64,000 nt of DNA from positions 1 to 64,000 of the forward strand of contig JADGJT010000039.1 of the NCBI GenBank assembly GCA_027604005.1. Direction: 5' to 3'. The notes beneath the pieces were generated by a model that saw nothing but the letters and a program-made list of their open reading frames with translations, was not told the origin of the DNA and did no database searches. This DNA is from Dinochytrium kinnereticum. Taxonomy: Eukaryota > Chytridiomycota > Chytridiomycetes > Chytridiales > Chytridiaceae. The translations under genes and the position numbers were made by a program. Below, piece by piece: positions 55,711 through 64,000 of the stretch. Within the stretch, counting starts at the first letter, position 1. Every line of letters begins with the position of its first letter.

Positions 55711-56295
55711 AAGGACCCCTTGCCCCTCCATCTAAACGTCAACGAGAAGGATTCGACAGGATCCATTCTTTGCTTTGGTTGTTGTTGTCGTTGTTGGGAG
55801 AGAGCATAGCATCACTGCAACAGGTACCCCCACCCCTCTCCTCTCCTCTCCTCGCCTTTCCTCTCCTCCGCATCTCTTCCCGCACCACACTCCCCTCCTG
55901 CCGTCACTGTCATCAGACCTGCCCGTTCAGAGTTCAGATGCAGAATGCTTGCTTGCGTGCCATCCCTCCCCGTGTGATGTGACGTGGCAACAATCTCCAG
56001 TCTTTTCTTTATTCAAGAAAGCAATCCCCCTTTAGCAGCTTGGTGCAGGACTGTTTCAGCACTTTACGCATGACCTTCTTTGGCTCCCCTACCACCAAGA
56101 TTCCCATCCCTTTCTCCTTTGCTGTCTCTCGCCTTTACATAACGTTGCTCTCCTCCCATCCCACCTTCTCACACGCAGATCGCCTGCTATTCATACTTTG
56201 TTGCTCAAGTCATTGTCAATCGTCTACGGCCTTTTTTTGCACCGACCTGTTTGTTCTCTTAGAGATTCATTTGTGTAAACTTGAAGCTTGAAAAC

Positions 56296-59200
56296 ATGTC
56301 TGATCGTGGTGGACGCGGCGGACGTGGGCGCGGTGGTGGTGGTGATCGTTCAGGATCTGCTGGAAGAGGCGGAGGCGGCGGAGGCGGGGGGAACCGCGGT
56401 GGAGGTCGCGGGGGAGCCGGCGGCGGGGATCGCGGAGGTCGAGGTGGAGGTCGTGGGGGAGGTGGAGGTCGAGGTGGAGGAGGAGATGGCGGCGGCGGTC
56501 GTGGCGGCGGACGTGGTGGTTACTCTGCTCCTTCGACGGCTGCCTCCTCCCGTCCCCAGAGTGCCGTACCCCCGGCGGCTGAGGAGTTCCCAAGTTTTGG
56601 AGCAGCCCCTCCTGCTCGTCCTCCAGCCCAGGCGCCAGCGGCTAGTGTCCCTCCTGCTGCTCCCGCGGCTCATCCTCCCGCTGCTCCGGGCTTACCCGCT
56701 CCAGCCCCGAAGGTTGACCCAGTCGAAGAAGTGACGTTTGAGCTGGACACCACACTTGTGCTCCGTGATCGTGTGCGCCCTGCCCGTCCAGGCGTTGGTA
56801 CAAAGGGCAAGGCTATTAAGCTCTTTGCGAACCATTATGGAATGGCCATTCCGGGTAGTGACTGCTTCCATTATGGTTAGTTACATCTCTTGTCTGCTTT
56901 TCCCCCCGCCCTTTCTTTTATATATATGGTTTCTCCGAAAACTCAACTCTTTATCAACCAGATGTCGACATCCGTCCAGAGACCACTCCTCCCATTAATC
57001 GCAAACTCATCGTGATTTGGCAGGCAATGATTGGCGCCGAAGCCCGTCTTGCTTGCTACGACGGGAGGAAGAACCTTTACTCTCCAAAGAAGATGAAGCT
57101 TCGAGATGGAGATTCCTCATCCGACCAGGTCATTTACAAGGATGATCAGGATAAGTCCGAAGCTCGGTGAGTTGTCTTTGGTCTTGAAGATTTCGTATTG
57201 TGTCTTTTTTGAGAAGTGATGGGAAGCCATTATGTTTTATTTACCTTTTGCCTTCTACAATAGCGAGCAAAAGTTCACTGTGACGGTGAAGCTTGTTGCA
57301 ACCGTGAACATGGAGAGGTTAATCCGCTACATCAACGGAAAGGGCGAGCAGGAAGCTCCTCGAGACGCTATTCAGGTTCTTGATGTTTTGCTTAAGGCAA
57401 AGCCGTCAATGCTCTTTATGTCCATCTCGAAGCGCACCGGGGGCGCGTTCTACGGCGATCGTGACGCCGTTTTCATCTCGGATGGTTTGGCCGCCCATCA
57501 GGGTTGGAAGCAGAGCATCAAACCCACCTATAAGCAGCTTCTCTTGAATATTGATGTGGCTACCTCATGCTACTACCAAGCTGGTGAGTCCATTGTATTT
57601 TTAGGAAAACTGCTGGTTTTTTTTTCTTTTTAGAAGATTCATGGCAATTGCTTATAATTCATAATTCATCCCCTAAAAGGTCCTGTACTTACTGTTGTGG
57701 CGAGGTTTTTCAACCGGAACACCATTATGGATGTTCTTAGGGACAACCGAACAGCAGGTGCAATTACCAATCCTCAATCACGAGAGTTTCAGCGACTCTC
57801 TAAGTTTCTCGCGAGCGTTGTAATAGACATTACGTACCGCAATACGGGTCGACGCCGATACAAGATTAAACGTCTTGGGCGAGCCGGTGCCGACCGCGCT
57901 GAGGTTAATCTCGAGGGCCGCAAGATATCTGTTGAGAAGTACTTTAAGGAGACTTTCAACATCAAGCTCCAGTACCCCCAGCTTCCTGTTCTCTGCGCCG
58001 GATCGGACGGGTCTATTTTCATACCCATGGAACTCGCCAATATTCGGCATGGACAGCGTCATATTGGCAAGCTTAGCGACGTCCAGACGGCAGATGTCAT
58101 CAAGGTTACTGCTGTTCCTCCACCTGAGAGGCTGCGAAAGATCAGAGAAGGTCGCAGGTGTGTGTGACTCAGTGTTTATTTTTTTCTGTTTTCGTGTTTG
58201 CTGTCACAGTCGCTGATACTGGTGCTTGTTTTTCGTTCATTCTGATATCTTCTCCCTCGGATCTCTAGCGTCCTTCACGATGAGCCAATGACAACCAAGT
58301 TCCTGAAGGAATGGGGAGTATCCATCGATCAGAACATGAAGGAGGTGGATGCCCGAATTTTGCCTCCACCGGTCCTCACTGGCTCGATGGGCCAGAAGCA
58401 AGCCGATATCAGGCCCCAGAATGGCGCTTTTGATTTCAGCAAAATCCGCGAGCAGTTCTTCGCCCCAAAGTCGCTCATCGCCTACGGTGTTGCAGTTTTC
58501 GGCAAGCCCCGGCTCTATGAGGACCAATTGATGAGGTTTTTGGATGACTTGATGAATGGTTGCCGTTCTAAGGGGATGCATGTTGAGAATCGGAAGTGGG
58601 GTGATCTTATTGTTTGGCAGGAGAACAAAAGCGTTGAGCAGACGCTAAGGGAGGCCAATGAGTGGGCTATTGATGCTGCCATCACACCCAAAACTACCGT
58701 TCGGCCCCCAACTGCTCAGATGATCTTTTGCGTTTTTGAGAGGACTGCGGTGGGTACTTTACTTTTATGCGCCACTCACTGACCTTGTGCTGTCACTCAC
58801 TGATTTCGTGCTGTTTACTGATTCAATCACCTCATCATCTCCATCATTGATCTAGGGTGTTTACGAGGAGATCAAGCTCGTAGCCGAGACGCGTTTGAAT
58901 CTCATGACTCAGTGCTTCCAGGCCAAGCATTGCGGCAACACGAAGCCGGGCGTCACCGTTAATCTCGCTCTTAAAATCAACGCCAAGCTTGGAGGTGTGA
59001 ATGTTGTCGTAGACCCTCCTAAGCAGCTTAATGTTCTTGGAAATCTGCCGACCATGGTAATGGGGGCGGACGTCACTCACCCGCCGCCTGGTGCTGAAGG
59101 TGGAGTGTCTATTGCCGCCGTCGTAGGATCTATTGACCAAAAGTAAGCGTTCTGCAACCGTTTTTTATAACCTTAGCTATTTCCGAAACACTGACCCTTT

Positions 59201-60169
59201 CTTGCTTTTTTTTTCTCTTTTTTTCTCTTTTTTTCTTCTTCTTTGCGATCAGGTTCGCTGAATACCGCGCAGCGATCCGGGTTCAAGGCCCGCGCGTTGA
59301 GATCATTGATGGTCTCGGGAGCGTCTTTAAGGAGCTCGTTGGACACTTTAAGGCCAAGAACAACTGCTTTCCGAAGAGGGTGCTGTTCTACCGCGACGGT
59401 GTTTCGGAGGGTCAGTTTGGGGAGGTTGCCCTGCAGGAGGTGCAGTCTCTCAAGAAGGGATTCAGGGACATGGGGCTCCATGACATCACTTTGACGTTTT
59501 TGGTGGTGAATAAGCGACACGCCACCAGGTTTTTTGTGAAGAATGACCAGGATGGCGATAGGAAGGGTAATGTGCTTGCTGGCACGGTTGTTGATACGGG
59601 TAGGTTCTTTTTTTGCGTGGTTCTGTTTGGTTTTTCTCCTCTTTTATTTTTCTTCCTTTATTTCACTCGGTTTTTGTATTGACGAGTGGAAGCTATTGCC
59701 GTTCTTTGTGTGTGTGCTGATTTTGTTGCGTCCAGGCATTGTCCACCCGTTCGAGTTTGACTTTTTCCTCAACTCGCATCAGGGACTTCAGGGGACGTCC
59801 CGAGCGGCTCACTACCATGTTCTCTATGATGAGAACAAATTTAACGCTGACAATCTCCAGGAGATCACCTACAGGATGTGCTACCTGTACGCTCGAGCGT
59901 GAGTATCTTTCTCCTACTTCACCACTCTTCTGTTTCTGAAGATCCCTTCTTTTAAATCATTATCTTCTCTTAGCACCCGATCGGTCTCGATTATCCCACC
60001 GGCCTATTATGCTCATTTGGTCGCCGCTCGAGCTCGATGCTTCCGGCCTGGCGGGACTGGAAGCGACACCATGTCGATGATATCAGGAGGTTCTGGGGGC
60101 GATAGGATCTCTGCTGAGCAGTTTAGTGAGGTGTTGCCACCGATGAGGAGCAAGATGTACTATGTCTAG
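56296..60169 (+). CDS. AGO: Argonaute, slicer-competent, with RGG-rich N-terminus
   Basis: About ten exons. An N-terminal RGG/GGR-repeat region (residues 4-75) is followed by a Pro/Ala-rich linker and the N, PAZ, Mid and PIWI domains. Read in frame: '[20 protein letters not shown]', '[12 protein letters not shown]', '[17 protein letters not shown]', '[14 protein letters not shown]', '[18 protein letters not shown]' (PAZ), '[12 protein letters not shown]', '[14 protein letters not shown]', '[11 protein letters not shown]', '[12 protein letters not shown]', '[13 protein letters not shown]'. The PIWI catalytic tetrad is intact: Asp in '[12 protein letters not shown]', Glu in 'RVEIIDGLG', Asp in '[12 protein letters not shown]', His in '[11 protein letters not shown]'. 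It ends in 'RSKMYYV', usual for the family. It binds small RNA and could cleave target RNA. The N-terminal repeats could be methylated by Arg methyltransferases. A second Argonaute follows 475 bp downstream. Confidence 0.95.
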
Positions 60170-60643
60170 TCCCAGGGGGGTGTACTTTTTGTTTCGTGTT
60201 GTTGTTGTTGTTGGGTTTGAGTGGTTTGTTTCGTTTTTTTCTTTCCTTTTATTTTTCTTTTTCTTTTTTTTTTTTGTTCTGTGGATGTTGTCCTTTATGC
60301 TTTCACGCCCTTTGCATGTGGGAGGATTATTGTTGTTGAAGGTTTGGTGTGTTTTTTGTGTGAGGGTTGAGTTGGTTGCCTTTGCAGTGTTTGTTTTACC
60401 TAGCTGGAGGTGTTGTTTTGCAGAAAGAATAAAAGGAGTTGGAATGGTCGATGCACCCTTTGCTGCCTGTCGGACGCGCATGTCCGACAGATTGCTGATC
60501 AGCCCATCAAAACAGCCTCCCATCACCATCACTCCCCGTCTCCCCCCAACACCTTGATAACCGCCAAAGGCAAAAGGCAAGACCAACCACATAAAACCCC
60601 TCCCTCCCCTTCCCTCCCCACGAGCACCGACACCCACACGCAA
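60170..60643. other. Intergenic region between the two Argonaute genes
   Basis: 474 bp, strongly T-rich just after the first stop, then mixed. No gene. It holds the second gene's promoter. Confidence 0.5.
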
Positions 60644-63600
60644 ATGGCTCATCCCCCTCGTCAAGTCCCTGTCACGACACTGGAGGCCGAAGGAGGAGCA
60701 GAGGTGGAGGTGATTCACGTTCCGAGCGCTGCGGCTTTCGAGGAGGAGGAGAGGGAGGGGGAGGGGGAGGGTGAGGGTGGTGCTGGTGGTATTGGTGAGG
60801 TAACTTATCATTTACCTGAGGTTGGGGAGGAGATGACTGGGGTTGGTGTTGGGGAGGGAGAGATGAGGAGGATTTTTGTGAATGCGTTTGAGGTTAAGGT
60901 TGGTGGTGGGGATGTGTATCAGTATGGTGAGTGGGGTTGTGTTTTTTGTTGGATTTTTTTTTGAGCGAGAGAGAGTTTTGTGGTTTTGCGGTTTTATTTC
61001 TGTTTTTGTTTCTTTATGTTTGCGTTGTTTCTTTTGCCAGTTGAAGATTCCAACTGACGCTTTCCCCATTCTTCCTCCACTCCCCCCTCAAACAAATCAC
61101 GATAATCCTTCGACATTCACAAGACGTCTCCATCCACCCCGAAACAACCTGGCTGATGCGACGCAAGATTTTCGAGACCTGGAGAAAGATGGACACGCCT
61201 GCAAGCCGAGACGCTTTGGACGCTTGCTTTGATGGAGGGAGTGTGCTGTTTGCGCCAAGGAGGTTGAGGTTGAGGTTTGGGGATCGAGTGCCTGTTGCTT
61301 TCAGGGTTGTTGTGGGTGGGGAGGGGGATGATGGGGAGGGAGGGTGAGTTCTTTCTTCCCTTCTTTTCTATTACTTCTTTGTTTGGTTTCGGGTTTTGGG
61401 GATGGCGTGAAACCACTGATCTAACCACCACAACAGACTTAAACCCTACACCCTCCGGTTGGCTCTCGTCAAGACACTCTCCCTACGCGCGCTTCAGGAC
61501 CACGTTGAGGGCGTGACACCGCTCGCCAAGATCCTTCCGCAGCTTCAAGCGCTTGATGTTGTTTTGAAGGAACGTCCAACGGTTTCACTCATGTCGACTG
61601 CGAAGAGGATCAAGGGGAATGGAAGAATGTTTTCGGGGGTCGCTGCGCCTTTTGTGATTTCCGGGGGGTTGGCTTTGCATCCTTTCTTTGGGGAGAGTTT
61701 GGGGGTGGGGGTTGGGGTGGGGGTTTTTGTTAAGGTGGATGTGGGGTTTGTTACGCTTTATCAGGATGGTGGGTTGTTTGTTTTTTTGTTCTTTTTCTTT
61801 GGGTTGTTTTTTTTTTGGTTGTTGTTTTTGATGGTTTGTTTTTGTTCTTGTTTGTTGGCTTGGTTTTGGTTGTCGTGTGATGCGTTTATGTTTGTGGTGT
61901 TTTTGTTTTTGTTTTTTGTTGTCGAGAAGGGGGTCTTGCACCTTTTTTAGTTCTTTTCTTTTCTCTGAGTTTTTCATGGAGTTTTGGGCAGCCGTTTCTT
62001 TTTTTCTTTTTTCTTCCAATGACCTGCTTGACTAACACTCAACCTCAGGCCCGCTTATCGACCTCATCGCCAACTTCTTCAACGAGGAAAGCATCACTCC
62101 CATCCTCGAATCCCCCGAAACCCACCTGATTCCCCCCCACCCAAACTTCACACGTCTCTCCAACTTCCTGACGAACCTAACGATCCAAATCCCGCCAACA
62201 CCTCCTCACCGCCGCCCACGAAAGCACCGCATCATGCGCCTGAGCCCCGCCACAGCCTCTCAGGCCCAGGTGAAGGTGAAGCACAAGTCAGGGAAGGTTG
62301 AAAGAATGAGTTTGGAGAGGTACTTTGAGACGATCGTTGGGAGGAAGTTGATGTACCCTGGGTTACCTGTTGTTTGTGTTGGGAGGGAGGGGAAGGTGGT
62401 TGTGCCTTTGGAGGTTTGTGAGGTTGTTGGGGGGCAGAGGTTTGTGGGGGCTTTGAGTCTGGAGCAGATGGCGGAGGTTGCTAGGGAGGCGGCGATTGGG
62501 GCTGGGGATAGGAGGGATTTGATTTTGAGGGGGGTGAGGTGAGTTGTGTTTTTTGGGGAGTTTTTTTAATTTTATTTTTATTTGACTTGGTTTGCTTGAG
62601 GTTGTTCTGTTCTCTTCTTTTCTTTTTTTTTTCTCTTTTTTTTCTCTATTTTTTTTTTTTTGCAGTCGTGAATGATGAGAATAACGCGTTTCGCGGCCAA
62701 ACATCAAACTCTAACCTTCCCACCCCACCAGAACAATCCACGAAAACCCCACCACAGTCCAACACCTCACCTCGTGGAACCTAAAGATAACCCCAACGAT
62801 GGCATCCGTCCCCTCCAAAGTCCTCCCCCGTCCAAAAATACACGGCATCAGACCCCTCGCCCACCTTCGCTTGGAAAACCCCACCGCGCCACCAGGAACC
62901 TTTGGAATCCCCCAATTCCACACCCCATCGCCACAGCGCCTTACCAGTTACAGTCTGGTGATACTTGACGCGGAGATGAGCGACGAGCTGGTGGATGTTG
63001 CTGTGAGGTTTGTTGGGGACCTTGTTGGGGTTTGTGGGGATATGGGGATGAGGGTTGTTAAGAGAGATGTTGGGAGGGTGGTTGTGAGGAGGGAGAGGGG
63101 GTGGGATGTTGAGAGGTGCTTGGTTTTGGGAAATAGTTTGGGAATTGAGGCGGCTTTGGAGGGGAGGAGGGGGGGTGGGGTGCCTGGGAATACGCAGATG
63201 ATTTTTTGTGTGCTTGGACCCGAGAAGGTATGCAAGAGGTTTTCTTTTTTTTCTTGTTTTCCTTTTCATCTCGTTGAGGGTGTATATTGGAGTGATCTCA
63301 GGGAAGATGGCCCAGCATTCACCCACGCAGATGGACAAAAAAAAAACCATTAATCTTCTAACGGTTCTCTTCACTTCACCTTGAAAAAAATAACCAAAAA
63401 AAAAAAAAAAAAAAACCACAGGGCCTCTACAACACGGTCAAAACCTTATCAGAGACCAAGCTGAATCTCATGACCCAATGCATTCACAGCAAAACCCTCG
63501 CGAACCTTCGTCCAATTTCAACAACCTCATTGGATTACAAGCGGGTTCATCTTGCCGCTTTGAGAACTTTAGCGATGAAGGTTAATGTGAAGTTGGGAGG

Positions 63601-64000
63601 CGTGAATAAGGTTGTTGAGGGTGGAGTGGGGGTTGGAAGGGGGACGCTTGTTGTTGGTGCGCATTTGGAGGTTGGAGATCGGAAGGGGGGTGTTAGGGAT
63701 TTGGGGGTTGGGGCTGTTGTGGGGGCCGTGGATGGGAGGTGGGTTTCTTTTTTTACTTTTTTTTTCTTTTTTTTTTTAATGGCTTTTGCTGAATTAAAGT
63801 GGGATTAAACGCGTTCGTTCAACCTATTGATTTTGCTTGTTTGTTCTCTATTTTTTCGTCTGGTTAAACTAACAACAAAAAAAAAAACTTCTCTCCTCAC
63901 CAGCACCTTCCGTTCCTCCATTAAAACCCAACCCCCTGGCATGGCCTTCCTCGGGTTTCTAGGTCAAAGCATCTCCGACATTCTGACTCAACTTTCCTCG
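60644..64000 (+). CDS. Second Argonaute, diverged, slicer motif degenerate; partial at the window edge
   Basis: Exons by signals and by alignment with the first gene: 60644-60926, 61124-61343, about 61437-61768, about 62050-62538, 62732-63227, about 63421-63738, about 63904 onward. It has 'VNAFEVKVGGGDVYQY', 'DVSIHPETTWLMRRKIFE' (paired with DVDIRPETT), 'LMSTAKRIKGNGRMFSGVAA', 'PLIDLIANFFNEESITPILE', 'MSLERYFETIVGRKLMYPGL', 'HENPTTVQHLTSWNLKI' (paired with [13 protein letters not shown]), 'QMIFCVLGPEK', 'KLNLMTQCIHSKT', 'VNVKLGGVNKVVEG'. The first catalytic Asp is His ('VVGAHLEVGD') and the Glu position reads Ala ('GMAFLGFL'). The N-terminus is short and acidic, with no RGG repeats. A slicing function is unlikely; the rest of PIWI is outside the window. 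Third-position G bias is heavy. Confidence 0.87.

Noticed and set aside
56281..56880. Alternative frames over the RGG-coding DNA on both strands
   Set aside because: GC-rich repeat DNA opens all frames; only the RGG frame continues into Argonaute.
61459..61950. Frame extending past the third exon of the second Argonaute with a Phe/Leu/Val-rich end
   Set aside because: Read-through of a T/G-rich intron; the exon ends at the donor near 61769.
62655..62731. Acceptor TTTGCAG at about 62665 in the second Argonaute
   Set aside because: Using it leads to a stop in every frame; the later AG at 62730-62731 restores an exon aligned with the first Argonaute.

Overview
The window is nuclear DNA of a fungus, most likely a zoosporic (chytrid-type) fungus. 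Genes carry many short introns (about 40-200 nt, GT..AG), and the gene set is eukaryotic: TAF10, ESS2, UDP-glucose pyrophosphorylase, Argonaute. Fungal-type secreted and wall proteins are present (a WSC-type sensor, a GH26-like GPI protein, Kex2-type processing sites). Two genes point to a flagellated lineage: a receptor-type guanylate cyclase relative and a CCP1-type tubulin deglutamylase. The lineage call is inference, not a sequence match. The scaffold has one run of 878 N (52435-53312).

Layout. 1-3137 (-): 5' part of a pseudokinase plus guanylate-cyclase gene that runs off the left edge. 4198-8487: divergent pair, a GH26-like GPI protein (-) and a WSC-like membrane protein (+). 9227-12772 (-): a large disordered protein of unknown function. 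13671-14854 (+): a Ser/Thr/Pro-rich single-pass membrane protein. 14931-18394: a divergent pair sharing a 75-bp promoter, a LiuC-like methylglutaconyl-CoA hydratase (-) and an MCC-beta-type acyl-CoA carboxyltransferase (+), enzymes of consecutive steps in leucine or acyclic-terpene breakdown. 18659-33042 (-): ESS2, the CCP1-like carboxypeptidase, UGP1 and a PRC1/Ase1/MAP65 microtubule bundler. 33133-34294 (+): TAF10, 90 bp from the PRC1 start.

35067-43986 (+): the most unusual block. Four intronless genes in tandem encode related secreted proteins. They have a signal peptide, in three of them a dibasic/Arg processing site, a hydrophobic helical core of about 150-170 residues, and completely different low-complexity tails (Pro/Ala/Met/His-rich, or Lys/Asp-rich). 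I do not recognise the core. Two members share about 530 nt at roughly 99% identity although the rest of the genes has diverged, which points to recent gene conversion. Their promoters also share elements.

44083-51630: an F-box plus ankyrin-like protein (-), a cPLA2-like lipase (+) and a multi-pass membrane protein (-). 51936-53793 (+): mitochondrial-type tryptophanyl-tRNA synthetase broken by the N gap. 54350-55295 (-): a universal-stress-protein gene with an apparent 1-nt frameshift at its C-terminus. 56296-64000 (+): two Argonaute genes in tandem. The first has an intact slicer tetrad and an RGG-rich N-terminus. The second is diverged, lacks the two catalytic residues that are visible, and runs off the right edge.

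Exon structures are my own manual splice assignments, guided by family conservation and intron phase; no transcript data were available. I saw no rRNA gene, convincing tRNA gene or CRISPR array.
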